Below the pieces are notes generated by a model, which was not told the origin of the DNA, made no database searches, and saw only the letters and a list, made by a program, of their open reading frames with translations. Made by a program: the position numbers and the translations under genes. This document shows positions 41,653 to 50,726 of a stretch of 64,000 nt of DNA, piece by piece; the first letter of the stretch is position 1, and the number at the start of each line of letters is the position of its first letter. Source of the stretch: Pseudomonas fluorescens. Its GTDB lineage: Bacteria > Pseudomonadota > Gammaproteobacteria > Pseudomonadales > Pseudomonadaceae. The stretch covers positions 248,001 through 312,000 of the forward strand of contig NZ_LVEJ01000023.1 of assembly GCF_001648775.1 (NCBI RefSeq), in the 5' to 3' direction.

Positions 41653-42810
41653 ATGCAATTCAAGCCAGCTGTTACCGCTCTGGTCACTGCCGTCGCCCTG
41701 GCATCGCTGCTCAGCGGATGTAAAAAGGAAGAAGCGGCACCGGCCGCTCCACCGCCTCAGGTCGGCGTCGTCACCCTGCAACCACAAGCGTTTACCCTCA
41801 CCTCCGAACTGCCGGGCCGCACCAGTGCGTACCGCATCGCGGAAGTTCGACCGCAGGTCAACGGCATCATTCTCAAGCGTCTGTTCAAGGAAGGCGGCGA
41901 TGTCAAAGCCGGCCAGCAGCTGTATCAGATCGATCCGTCGGTCTATGAAGCGACCCTGAAAAGCGCCGAAGCCAATCTGCGTTCGACCAAGTCGATCTCC
42001 GATCGCTACAAGCAATTGGTCGATGAGCAGGCCGTCAGCCGTCAGGAATACGACACGGCCGTGTCCAACCGCATGGAATCGGAAGCGTCCTTGCAGAGCG
42101 CGCAGATCAACGTGCGTTACACCAAGGTTTACGCGCCGATCTCCGGTCGCATTGGCCGCTCTTCGGTCACCGAAGGCGCACTGGTCAGCAATGGCCAGGC
42201 CGACGCGATGGCGACGATCCAGCAACTGGACCCGATCTACGTTGACGTTACCCAGTCTTCGGTTGAACTGCTGGAACTGCGCCGCGAGCTGGAAAGCGGC
42301 CGCCTGCAAAAATCCGGCGACAACGCCGCCGCGGTCAAACTGACCCTGGAAGACGGCAGCCAGTACAAGCTCGACGGTAAGCTGGAATTCTCCGAAGTCA
42401 CGGTCGACCCGACTACCGGTTCGGTGACCCTGCGCGCAGTGTTCCCGAACCCGGATCACACCCTGTTGCCGGGCATGTTCGTCCGCGCCCAGTTGCAGGC
42501 CGGGGTCAACGCTGCCGCCATTCTGGCACCGCAGCAAGGCGTGACCCGTGACCTCAAAGGCACCCCGACCGCGCTGGTCGTTGGCGCCGATAACAAGGTC
42601 GAACTGCGTCAGCTCAAGGCCAGCCGCACGGTCGGCAGCCAGTGGTTGATCGAAGATGGCCTGAAGGCCGGCGATCGTCTGATTACCGAAGGCCTGCAAT
42701 ACGTGCGCCCAGGTGTTCAGGTGAACCCGACCGAAGCCACCAATGTCGCGAAAAAGAACCCGGCACCCGCTCAGGCAGCTGATAAAGCCTACGGCGGCAA
42801 AGGGGAGTAA
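41653..42810 (+). CDS. emhA: RND efflux membrane-fusion lipoprotein EmhA
   Basis: 385-aa periplasmic adaptor of a MexA/TtgA-type pump. Signal peptide with lipobox LLSGC (Cys about 24), then the lipoyl half RTSAYRIAEVRPQVNGIILKRLFKEGGDVKAGQQLYQIDP, the coiled-coil hairpin, and the second lipoyl half YTKVYAPISGRIGRSSVTEGALV. ATG at 41653 has GAGGA upstream; a frame to 41617 precedes the signal peptide and is rejected. Three bases separate it from emhB. The complex spans both membranes and exports drugs and aromatic compounds. Confidence 0.93.
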   Translation: MQFKPAVTALVTAVALASLLSGCKKEEAAPAAPPPQVGVVTLQPQAFTLTSELPGRTSAYRIAEVRPQVNGIILKRLFKEGGDVKAGQQLYQIDPSVYEATLKSAEANLRSTKSISDRYKQLVDEQAVSRQEYDTAVSNRMESEASLQSAQINVRYTKVYAPISGRIGRSSVTEGALVSNGQADAMATIQQLDPIYVDVTQSSVELLELRRELESGRLQKSGDNAAAVKLTLEDGSQYKLDGKLEFSEVTVDPTTGSVTLRAVFPNPDHTLLPGMFVRAQLQAGVNAAAILAPQQGVTRDLKGTPTALVVGADNKVELRQLKASRTVGSQWLIEDGLKAGDRLITEGLQYVRPGVQVNPTEATNVAKKNPAPAQAADKAYGGKGE

Positions 42811-42813
42811 CTC

Positions 42814-45800
42814 ATGTCAAAATTCTTCATCGACCGTCCGATTTTCGCCTGGGTAATTGCCCTGGTGATCATGTTGGTCGGGGCACTTTCGATCCTGAAA
42901 TTGCCGATCAACCAATACCCGAGCATTGCGCCACCGGCCATTGCGATCTCCGTGACCTACCCGGGCGCCTCGGCGCAAACCGTGCAGGACACCGTGGTCC
43001 AGGTGATCGAGCAGCAGCTCAACGGTATCGACAACCTGCGTTATGTGTCCTCGGAAAGTAACTCCGACGGCAGCATGACCATCACCGCGACCTTCGAGCA
43101 AGGCACCAACTCCGACACCGCGCAGGTGCAGGTTCAGAACAAGCTGAACCTCGCCACCCCGCTGTTGCCGCAGGAAGTGCAGCAACAAGGTATCCGTGTC
43201 ACCAAGGCAGTGAAAAACTTCCTCCTGGTGATCGGCGTGGTATCGCGTGACGGCAGCATGACCAAGGACGATCTGTCCAACTACATCGTGTCGAACATGC
43301 AGGACCCGATCTCGCGCACCGCCGGTGTCGGTGACTTCCAGGTCTTCGGTGCCCAGTACGCGATGCGCATCTGGCTCGACCCGGCCAAGTTGAACAAGTA
43401 CAACCTGACCCCGGCGGATGTCAGCTCGGCGATCACCGCGCAGAACGTCCAGGTGTCTTCCGGTCAGCTCGGTGGTTTGCCGGCGCTGCCAGGCCAGCAA
43501 CTCAACGCGACGATCATCGGCAAGACGCGTCTGCAGACTGCCGAGCAGTTCAAGGCGATTCTGCTGAAGGTCAATCAGGATGGCTCGCAAGTGCACATCG
43601 GTGATGTCGCCGATGTCGGTCTGGGTGGTGAGAACTCGACCATCTCGGCGCAGTTCAACGGCAAGCCGTCTTCCGGTCTTGCGGTAAAACTGGCCAACGG
43701 CGCCAACGCCCTCGACACCGCCAAAGCCCTGCGCAAGACGATTGACGAGCTCAAGCCGTTCTTCCCGGAAGGCATGGAAGTGGTGTTCCCGTACGACACC
43801 ACGCCGGTGGTGACCGAATCGATCAAGGGTGTGGTTGAAACCCTGGTCGAAGCGATCGTGCTGGTGTTCCTGGTGATGTTCCTGTTCCTGCAGAACTTCC
43901 GCGCCACCGTCATCACCACGATGACTGTGCCGGTGGTATTGCTGGGGACGTTCGGCATCCTCGCCGCGTTCGGTTTCAGCATCAACACCCTGACCATGTT
44001 CGGTATGGTGCTGGCCATCGGCTTGCTGGTGGATGACGCCATCGTCGTGGTGGAAAACGTCGAGCGGGTGATGAGCGAAGAAGGCTTGTCACCGAAGGAA
44101 GCGACCAAGAAATCCATGGGCCAGATCCAGGGCGCACTGGTCGGTATCGCCCTGGTGCTGTCGGCCGTATTGCTGCCGATGGCGTTCTTCAGCGGTTCCA
44201 CCGGTGTGATCTACAAGCAGTTCTCGATCACCATCGTTTCGGCCATGGCCCTGTCGGTGATGGTCGCACTGATCTTCACCCCGGCCCTTTGCGCGACCAT
44301 GCTCAAAGCGATTCCGAAAGGTGAGCACGGCACGCCGAAGAAAGGTTTCTTTGGCTGGTTCAACCGGACCTTCGACAGTGGTGTCAGAAAGTACGAGCGC
44401 GGCGTTGGCAACATGCTGTCGCGCAAGGCTCCATACCTGCTGGCGTACCTGCTGATCGTGGTTGGCATGATCTGGCTGTTCACGCGCATTCCAACCGCGT
44501 TCCTGCCGGAAGAAGACCAGGGCGTTCTCTTCGCCCAGGTGCAGACCCCGGCCGGTTCCAGTGCTGAACGTACGCAAGTCGTGATCGACGAAATGCGTTC
44601 CTACCTGCTGGAGAAAGAGTCGGGCGCGGTCGCCTCGGTGTTCACCGTGAACGGCTTCAACTTCGCCGGTCGTGGGCAGAGCTCGGGTCTGGCGTTCATC
44701 ATGCTCAAGCCGTGGGACGAGCGTGATGCGAGCAACAGCGTGTTTGCCCTGGCACAACGTGCGCAGCAGCACTTCTTCACCTTCCGCGACGCGATGGTGT
44801 TTGCCTTCGCCCCGCCAGCGGTACTGGAGTTGGGTAACGCCACCGGTTTCGACGTGTTCCTGCAAGACCGTGCCGGTATCGGTCACGACAAGCTGATGGA
44901 AGCGCGCAACCAGTTCCTCGGCATGGCCGCGCAAAGCAAGGTGCTCTACCAGGTGCGTCCGAACGGCCTGAACGATGAGCCGCAATACCACCTGGAAATC
45001 GACGATGCGAAAGCCCGCGCCCTCGGCGTGAGCATTTCCGACATCAACAGCACCCTGTCGATCTCCTTCGGTAGTAGCTACGTCAACGACTTCATCGACC
45101 GTGGTCGGGTGAAGAAGGTGTACGTGCAAGGTCAGGCCGGTGCTCGCATGAGCCCTGAAGACTTGAAGAAGTGGTACGTGCGCAACAGCGCCGGGACCAT
45201 GGTGCCGTTCTCCGCATTCGCCAAGGGCGAGTGGATCTACGGCTCGCCGAAACTGGCGCGTTACAACGGTGTAGAAGCAATGGAGATCCTTGGTTCTCCG
45301 GCGCCGGGTTACTCCACCGGTGAAGCGATGGCCGAAGTCGAAGCGATTGCCAAGAAGCTGCCGGCCGGTGTCGGTATCTCCTGGACCGGTCTGTCCTATG
45401 AGGAACGTCTGTCGGGTTCGCAGGCGCCGGCGCTTTACGCGCTGTCGCTGCTGATGGTGTTCCTGTGTCTGGCGGCGCTGTACGAGAGCTGGTCGATTCC
45501 GATCGCCGTTATGCTCGTGGTACCGCTGGGGATCATCGGTGCGCTGCTGGCCACCAGCCTGCGCGGTCTGTCCAACGACGTGTACTTCCAGGTAGGTCTG
45601 TTGACGACCATCGGTCTGGCGGCTAAAAACGCCATTCTGATCGTCGAATTCGCCAAGGAACTGCATGAACAAGGGCGCAGCCTGCGCGATGCGGCGATCG
45701 AAGCGTGCCGCATGCGTCTGCGACCGATCATCATGACCTCGCTGGCCTTCGTCCTCGGTGTTGTACCGTTGGCGATCTCCACTGGCGCCGGTTCAGGCAG

Positions 45801-45963
45801 TCAACATGCGATCGGTACGGGCGTGATTGGCGGTATGCTCACGGCCACGATCCTGGCGATCTTCTGGGTCCCACTGTTCTTCGTTACGGTTTCGTCCATG
45901 GGCCAGCGTAAAATCGCTGACGAGGATGAAACGACTGAAACTCCTAAAGAGGCTGGCCAATGA
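42814..45963 (+). CDS. emhB: RND efflux permease EmhB (MexB/TtgB/AcrB type)
   Basis: 1049-aa inner-membrane proton antiporter, full length for the HAE1 group. FFIDRPIFAWVIALVIMLVGALSILKLPINQYPSIAPPAI opens the protein. The proton-relay Asp pair is in GLLVDDAIVVVENVERVM (about 407-408), with the conserved Lys in the tenth segment (LAAKNAILIVEFAKEL). FFSGSTGVIYKQFSIT is the usual HAE1 motif. It overlaps emhC by 4 bases (ATGA). The pump exports antibiotics and, in P. fluorescens, polycyclic aromatics. Confidence 0.95.
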   Translation: MSKFFIDRPIFAWVIALVIMLVGALSILKLPINQYPSIAPPAIAISVTYPGASAQTVQDTVVQVIEQQLNGIDNLRYVSSESNSDGSMTITATFEQGTNSDTAQVQVQNKLNLATPLLPQEVQQQGIRVTKAVKNFLLVIGVVSRDGSMTKDDLSNYIVSNMQDPISRTAGVGDFQVFGAQYAMRIWLDPAKLNKYNLTPADVSSAITAQNVQVSSGQLGGLPALPGQQLNATIIGKTRLQTAEQFKAILLKVNQDGSQVHIGDVADVGLGGENSTISAQFNGKPSSGLAVKLANGANALDTAKALRKTIDELKPFFPEGMEVVFPYDTTPVVTESIKGVVETLVEAIVLVFLVMFLFLQNFRATVITTMTVPVVLLGTFGILAAFGFSINTLTMFGMVLAIGLLVDDAIVVVENVERVMSEEGLSPKEATKKSMGQIQGALVGIALVLSAVLLPMAFFSGSTGVIYKQFSITIVSAMALSVMVALIFTPALCATMLKAIPKGEHGTPKKGFFGWFNRTFDSGVRKYERGVGNMLSRKAPYLLAYLLIVVGMIWLFTRIPTAFLPEEDQGVLFAQVQTPAGSSAERTQVVIDEMRSYLLEKESGAVASVFTVNGFNFAGRGQSSGLAFIMLKPWDERDASNSVFALAQRAQQHFFTFRDAMVFAFAPPAVLELGNATGFDVFLQDRAGIGHDKLMEARNQFLGMAAQSKVLYQVRPNGLNDEPQYHLEIDDAKARALGVSISDINSTLSISFGSSYVNDFIDRGRVKKVYVQGQAGARMSPEDLKKWYVRNSAGTMVPFSAFAKGEWIYGSPKLARYNGVEAMEILGSPAPGYSTGEAMAEVEAIAKKLPAGVGISWTGLSYEERLSGSQAPALYALSLLMVFLCLAALYESWSIPIAVMLVVPLGIIGALLATSLRGLSNDVYFQVGLLTTIGLAAKNAILIVEFAKELHEQGRSLRDAAIEACRMRLRPIIMTSLAFVLGVVPLAISTGAGSGSQHAIGTGVIGGMLTATILAIFWVPLFFVTVSSMGQRKIADEDETTETPKEAGQ

Positions 45964-47420
45964 GCAAGTCGCTACTCTCCATCGCAGTCGCCGCCTTCGT
46001 GCTGAGCGGTTGCTCGCTGATACCTGATTATCAGCAGCCTGAGGCTCCGGTCGCAGGCCAATACCCACAAGGGCCGGCGTACTCGCCGGCCCAGGCTCCG
46101 GCGCAGGCCGCTGCCGAGCAGGGCTGGAAGCAGTTTTTCCATGACCCGGCGCTGCAACAGCTGATCCAGGTGTCGCTGGAAAACAATCGCGACCTGCGTG
46201 TCGCGGCGCTGAACATCGACGCTTACGCGGCTCAATACCGCATCCAGCGTGCCGACCTGTTCCCGGCGGTTTCGGCCAATGCCAACGGCAGCCGTCAGCG
46301 GGTTCCGGCCCGTGCCTCGCAGACCGGTGATTCGACCATCACCAGCTCCTACTCGGCCACCGTCGGCATCAGCGCCTACGAACTCGACCTGTTCGGTCGC
46401 GTTCGCAGCCTGAGCGAGCAAGCGTTGCAACAATACTTCGCTACTGAAGAAGCGCGTCGCAGCACCCAGATCAGTCTGGTCGCCAGCGTTGCCAACGCTT
46501 ATCTGACCTGGCAAGCGGACAAGGAACTGCTCAAGCTGACCCAAGACACCCTCGGTGCCTTCGAAGAAAGCTACAAGCTGACCAGCCGCAGCAACGAAGT
46601 CGGTGTCGCGTCGGCGCTGGATCTGGCGCAGTCGCGCACTTCGGTGGAAAACGCCCGTGCACAACTGGCGCGTTATACCCGCCAGGTCGCGCAGGACGAA
46701 AACAGCCTGACGCTGCTGCTCGGCACCGGTATTCCGGCCAATCTGCAAGCGGCCAAACCGCTGTCCGATGACCTGCTCAGCGACGTCCCGGCCGGTCTGC
46801 CTTCGGACCTGCTGCAACGTCGTCCGGACATTCTGCAAGCCGAGTACAACCTGAAAGCGGCCAACGCCAACATCGGCGCGGCCCGTGCTGCGTTCTTCCC
46901 GAGCATCAGCCTGACCGCCAACGCGGGCAGCCTGAGCCCGGACCTGTCCGGCCTGTTCAAGGGTGGTTCGGGGACGTGGCTGTTCCAGCCGCAGATCAAC
47001 CTGCCGATCTTCAACGCCGGCAGCCTGCGCGCCAGCCTCGACGCCGCCAAGATCCAGAAGGACATTGGCGTGGCGAACTACGAGAAGTCCATTCAAACGG
47101 CCTTCCAGGAAGTCGCCGATGGCCTGGCCGCCCGCCAGACCTACACCGAGCAACTGCAAGCGCAGCGTGACTTCGTTCAGGCCAACCAGGATTACTACCG
47201 CCTGGCCGAACGTCGTTACCGCATCGGTGTCGACAGCAACCTGACCTTCCTCGATGCCCAGCGTCAGCTGTTCAGCGCGCAACAAGCGCTGATCACCGAC
47301 CGCCTCGCGCAGCTGACCAGTGCGGTCAACCTGTACAAGGCCCTGGGCGGTGGCTGGAATGCGCAAACCGCGCAGAACGAACCGCTGAAAGAAGAAGCAC
47401 CGAAGATGAAGTTGTTCTGA
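45960..47420 (+). CDS. emhC: Outer-membrane efflux channel EmhC (OprM/TtgC type)
   Basis: 486-aa outer-membrane lipoprotein. Lipobox LSGC (Cys about 18), then two OEP repeats (AALNIDAYAAQYRIQRADLFPAVSANA and LKAANANIGAARAAFFPSISLTANAGSLSPDLSGLF). YELDLFGRVRSLSEQAL is the hallmark of the NodT/OprM group. Start codon overlaps the emhB stop. Followed by a strong terminator at 47438, which ends the emhABC operon. Confidence 0.94.
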   Translation: MSKSLLSIAVAAFVLSGCSLIPDYQQPEAPVAGQYPQGPAYSPAQAPAQAAAEQGWKQFFHDPALQQLIQVSLENNRDLRVAALNIDAYAAQYRIQRADLFPAVSANANGSRQRVPARASQTGDSTITSSYSATVGISAYELDLFGRVRSLSEQALQQYFATEEARRSTQISLVASVANAYLTWQADKELLKLTQDTLGAFEESYKLTSRSNEVGVASALDLAQSRTSVENARAQLARYTRQVAQDENSLTLLLGTGIPANLQAAKPLSDDLLSDVPAGLPSDLLQRRPDILQAEYNLKAANANIGAARAAFFPSISLTANAGSLSPDLSGLFKGGSGTWLFQPQINLPIFNAGSLRASLDAAKIQKDIGVANYEKSIQTAFQEVADGLAARQTYTEQLQAQRDFVQANQDYYRLAERRYRIGVDSNLTFLDAQRQLFSAQQALITDRLAQLTSAVNLYKALGGGWNAQTAQNEPLKEEAPKMKLF

Positions 47421-47437
47421 TCATCTGCTGAATACAA

Positions 47438-47465
47438 GAAGCCCACCGCTTGGTGGGCTTTTTGT
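47438..47465 (+). terminator. Rho-independent terminator after emhABC
   Basis: AAGCCCACC pairs with GGTGGGCTT around a short loop and runs into five T. Confidence 0.9.
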
Positions 47466-47499
47466 TGCCTGTTAGAAAGGTGTGTTGTCTGGGCTGGCC

Positions 47500-47567
47500 C
47501 TTTCGCGAGCAGGCTCGCTCCGACAGGGGAGCGCATTCCAAAGGTGGGAGCGAGCCTGCTCGCGAAG
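47500..47567. repeat. REP doublet 13 (class A)
   Basis: Short-spacer inverted REP pair. Together with the terminator and PcaR box it accounts for the 414-base gap between emhC and the porin gene. Confidence 0.93.
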
Positions 47568-47606
47568 AGGCCCTCACAGACACCATAAAATCCAACTGAA
47601 TCTTGC

Positions 47607-47621
47607 GTTCGATAATCGCCC
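47607..47621 (+). promoter_or_regulatory. PcaR-type box before the OprD-family porin
   Basis: GTTCGATAATCGCCC, one base from the PcaR site GTTCGATAATCGCAC described in P. putida and identical to the box before pcaR (61419-61433, other strand). Its GATAAT could serve as a -10 hexamer. It lies 214 bases before the porin ATG. Confidence 0.7.
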
Positions 47622-47834
47622 AAAACCCGCTTTTGCCAATTGAATCCAAACATCCGCCCACCGCACCATTCGATCAACAAAACCAATAACAACAGGTTCG
47701 ACACCATGCTCCCGCGCCCCGCTCCGTCCGGCTGATCGCCCCGCTTCACCCCCTGAACTCATCGCATTTCTGCACCGCAAAAAAACGGCCGCAGCGCCCC
47801 CGTTCGCCTTAAAAAAACAAGAGAGCCCCCCGCC

Positions 47835-49094
47835 ATGACAACCTCCCCTGCGCCCTACGCATTCCCCGGCCTGATCGCCCTGGCCCTGGCTGGCGCGGCG
47901 CTGCCCGCTGCGGCTGAAGAAGCCGGTTTCATCGAAGGGGCGAAGGTCAACCTCAACCTGCGCAACTTCTACATCAACCGCAACTTCACCAACCCGACCA
48001 AGGCGCAGGGCAAGGCTGAAGAGTGGACGCAAAACTTCATCCTCGACGCCAAGTCCGGCTTCACCCAGGGCACCGTCGGTTTCGGTATGGACGTGCTCGG
48101 TCTGTATTCGGTGAAGCTCGATGGCGGCAAAGGCACGGGTGGCACGCAGTTGCTGCCGCTGGACCATGACGGCCGCCCGGCCGACAACTTCGGCCGCACC
48201 AACGTCGCCTTCAAGGCCAAGCTTTCCCAGACCGAAGTGAAGGTCGGCGAGTGGATGCCCGTGCTGCCGATCCTGCGTTCGGACGACGGTCGCTCGTTGC
48301 CGCAAACCTTCCGTGGCGGGCAGATCACCTCGAAGGAAATCGACGGCCTGACGCTCTACGGCGGCCAGTTCCGCGCCAACAGCCCACGTGACGACAGCAG
48401 CATGAGCGACATGTCGATGACCGGCAAAGCGGCGTTCACCTCTGATCGTTTCAACTTTCAGGGCGGTGAATACGTGTTCAACGAAAAACGCACACAAATC
48501 GGCCTGTGGAATGCTGAACTCAAAGACATCTACAGCCAGCAATACGTCAATCTGATCCACAGCCAGCCGCTCGGCGACTGGACGCTGGGCGCCAACCTCG
48601 GTTTCTTCTACGGCAAGGATGACGGCAGCGCCCGCGCCGGCGACCTCGACAACAAAACCTGGTCGGGCATGTTCTCCGCCAAATACGGCGGCAGCACCTT
48701 CTATGTCGGCCTGCAAAAACTCACCGGCGACAGCGCGTGGATGCGGGTCAACGGCACCAGTGGCGGTACTTTGGCCAACGACAGTTACAACGCCAGTTAC
48801 GACAACGCGCAGGAACGCTCCTGGCAATTGCGCCATGACTACAACTTCGCCGCGCTCGGCATCCCCGGCCTGACCCTGATGAACCGCTATATCAGCGGCG
48901 ACAACGTGCACACCGGGACCGTCACCGACGGCAAGGAATGGGGCCGCGAGTCGGAACTGGGCTACACCGTGCAGAGTGGCGCGCTGAAGGACCTGAACGT
49001 CAGATGGCGCAACTCGACCATGCGCCGGGACTTCAGCAACAACGAATTCGATGAGAACCGCTTGATCGTCAGCTACCCGATCAGCCTTCTCTGA
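47835..49094 (+). CDS. OprD-family outer-membrane porin, probably for aromatic acids
   Basis: 419-aa porin with a signal peptide (cleavage after PAAA, about residue 26). EAGFIEGAKVNLNLRNFYINRNF, EWTQNFILDAKSGFTQGTVGFGMDVLGLYSVKLDGG and KVGEWMPVLPILRSDDGRSLPQTFRGGQITSKEI are typical of the OprD family; the C-terminus SYPISLL ends the last strand. OprD proteins admit amino acids or aromatic and other carboxylates. A PcaR-type box upstream points to an aromatic acid handled by the pca pathway. It is 1.2 kb from pcaC, on the other strand. Confidence 0.9.
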   Translation: MTTSPAPYAFPGLIALALAGAALPAAAEEAGFIEGAKVNLNLRNFYINRNFTNPTKAQGKAEEWTQNFILDAKSGFTQGTVGFGMDVLGLYSVKLDGGKGTGGTQLLPLDHDGRPADNFGRTNVAFKAKLSQTEVKVGEWMPVLPILRSDDGRSLPQTFRGGQITSKEIDGLTLYGGQFRANSPRDDSSMSDMSMTGKAAFTSDRFNFQGGEYVFNEKRTQIGLWNAELKDIYSQQYVNLIHSQPLGDWTLGANLGFFYGKDDGSARAGDLDNKTWSGMFSAKYGGSTFYVGLQKLTGDSAWMRVNGTSGGTLANDSYNASYDNAQERSWQLRHDYNFAALGIPGLTLMNRYISGDNVHTGTVTDGKEWGRESELGYTVQSGALKDLNVRWRNSTMRRDFSNNEFDENRLIVSYPISLL

Positions 49095-49112
49095 CCACCG
49101 ACATTCCCCTCC

Positions 49113-49202
49113 TGTGGGAGCGAACCTGCTCGCGAAAGCGGTGCATCCGTCAACATCTCTGTTGGATGTGAAGCCGCCTTCGCGAGCAGGCTCGCTCGCA
49201 CA
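49113..49202. repeat. REP doublet 14 (class B, with base changes)
   Basis: Left unit GTGGGAGCGAACC and right unit CTCGCTCGCACA each have one change; spacer keeps the CAACATCTCTGTTGG form of the core. Confidence 0.9.
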
Positions 49203-49391
49203 TTTGATCTCCTACCGGCAGTTAATTGCCATCCGTCAGGAGAAGTGGTGATTTGCCGGCCGGCGGGTAGAGTGGCAAAACCTGAAGGACTCAGGCGCTT
49301 CACCCTTCCCGCTTCCGTCGTCGTAGTCGGTCCTCATGTTGTGAACCAGGTTGTCATCGGAAGACACCGCCGATCACCGGAGGACCCCCTC

Positions 49392-50198
49392 ATGATCTCT
49401 CGTCTCACCGCAGCACCCGACTGGGACGCCAAGGCGTACCAGCAGTTTTCCCGTCTCAGGCAACGCCCGGTCAATGAATTGCTCGACCGTGTCGACCTGC
49501 AAAACCCTCAACGCATTTACGACCTGGGCTGCGGCACCGGCATTGCCACGCAATTACTGGCCAAGCGTTGGCCAAGGGCGCAGTTGCTGGGCATCGACAG
49601 TTCCGCGCAGATGCTTGAAGAAGCACGGTGCCTGCCGATCAAGGCCTTATGGAAACAGTGCGACCTGCTCGACTGGCAACCTGAGCATTCGGCAGATTTG
49701 CTGTTCGCCGCCGCCGTGCTGCACTTTATCGACGGCCATCAGACGCTGCTGCCGCGCCTGCTCGGCCAGCTCAACCCGGGCGGTTGCCTGGCGGCGCACA
49801 TGCCCGACTGGCGTGATGCGTTGTGGTATCGGCTGATGCTCGACACTCTCGAAGACGCCGGCCCGGGCGGCACGCCGTTGGGCACACCGCAACTGCGCCA
49901 GCGCATGGCGGCGCGGCCGTTGTTGGCGCTGGAGGATTACTACCGTTTGCTCGCGCCAATGACCACGTCGCTGGATATCTGGGAAACCGAGCAGTTGCAG
50001 GTGGTCGACGGCAAATCGCCGATTTATGACTGGGTGAAGGTCTCGGCGCTGCGGCCGGTGATGCAGGCGCTGGATTCAGCGGAGCAGGCGCGGTTTATCT
50101 ATCACTATCTGATGCGGGTGCATAAGCATTATCCGCAGGAGGCGGATGGGCATACGTTGTTTGCGTTCAAGCGGATATTTATTGTCGCCAGGGTTTGA
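49392..50198 (+). CDS. tam: Trans-aconitate 2-methyltransferase-like (Tam)
   Basis: 268-aa cytosolic SAM enzyme. Motif I is YDLGCGTGIATQLLAKRWP with IDSSAQMLEEAR; FAAAVLHFIDGHQTLLPRLLGQLNPGGCLAAHMPD is as in E. coli Tam, which methylates trans-aconitate, a by-product of aconitase. GGAGG precedes the ATG at 49392 by 8 bases; the frame extends further upstream without homology. It is single and convergent with the pca cluster. Assignment to Tam rather than a general methyltransferase is likely but not certain. Confidence 0.78.
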   Translation: MISRLTAAPDWDAKAYQQFSRLRQRPVNELLDRVDLQNPQRIYDLGCGTGIATQLLAKRWPRAQLLGIDSSAQMLEEARCLPIKALWKQCDLLDWQPEHSADLLFAAAVLHFIDGHQTLLPRLLGQLNPGGCLAAHMPDWRDALWYRLMLDTLEDAGPGGTPLGTPQLRQRMAARPLLALEDYYRLLAPMTTSLDIWETEQLQVVDGKSPIYDWVKVSALRPVMQALDSAEQARFIYHYLMRVHKHYPQEADGHTLFAFKRIFIVARV

Positions 50199-50236
50199 AT
50201 GAGTTGTGCTGATTGATGTGCAACGGCGTCTGCCCC

Positions 50237-50302
50237 CTTCGCGAGCAAGCTCGCTCCCACATTGGAATGCGTTCCCCTGTGGGAGCGAGCTTGCTCGCGA
50301 AG
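50237..50302. repeat. REP doublet 15 (class A)
   Basis: Short-spacer inverted REP pair between the convergent tam and pcaC genes. Confidence 0.95.
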
Positions 50303-50320
50303 ATGTCAGCTCAGGCGCCG

Positions 50321-50713
50321 TCACTCCCGGGATTCGACACCCAACTCATCCCATACCGACTCGGCCAAATGAAACGTCGCATTCGCCGCCGGTATCCCGC
50401 AGTAGATCGCACTCTGCATGATCACTTCCTTGATCTCGCCCCGGCTCACCCCGTTATTCGCCGCCGCCCGCAAATGCAGTTTCAGTTCACCTTCGCGGTT
50501 CATGCCGATCAGCATCGCGATGGTGATCAGGCTGCGTGTGTGCCGAGGCAAGCCCGGACGTGTCCAGATATCGCCCCAGGCATGCCGGGTGATCATCTCC
50601 TGAAACTCCGAGTTGAACTCGGTCAACGTGGTCAGGCTGCGATCGACATGCGCATCACCGAGTACCGCGCGGCGCACTTGCATGCCGTCGTCGTAACGTT
50701 GTTTCTCGTCCAC
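50321..50713 (-). CDS. pcaC: 4-carboxymuconolactone decarboxylase PcaC (GTG start)
   Basis: 130-aa enzyme converting gamma-carboxymuconolactone to beta-ketoadipate enol-lactone. AFVDEKQRYDDGMQVRRAVLG-type start, then FQEMITRHAWGDIWTRPGLPRHTRSLITIAMLIGMNREGELKLHLRAA, with the catalytic His in the LKLHLRAA helix. The start is GTG at 50711-50713, with AAGGGG 7 bases upstream; ATG-only frames begin 46 codons too early. Length equals known PcaC (130-134). It is the last gene of the pca cluster, 13 bases after pcaD. Confidence 0.94.
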   Translation of the reverse strand: MDEKQRYDDGMQVRRAVLGDAHVDRSLTTLTEFNSEFQEMITRHAWGDIWTRPGLPRHTRSLITIAMLIGMNREGELKLHLRAAANNGVSRGEIKEVIMQSAIYCGIPAANATFHLAESVWDELGVESRE

Positions 50714-50726
50714 GAAAATCCCCTTA

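Noticed and set aside
44089..45672. 527-codon leftward frame inside emhB
   Set aside because: Antisense of the RND permease, His/Gln/Arg-rich without structure.
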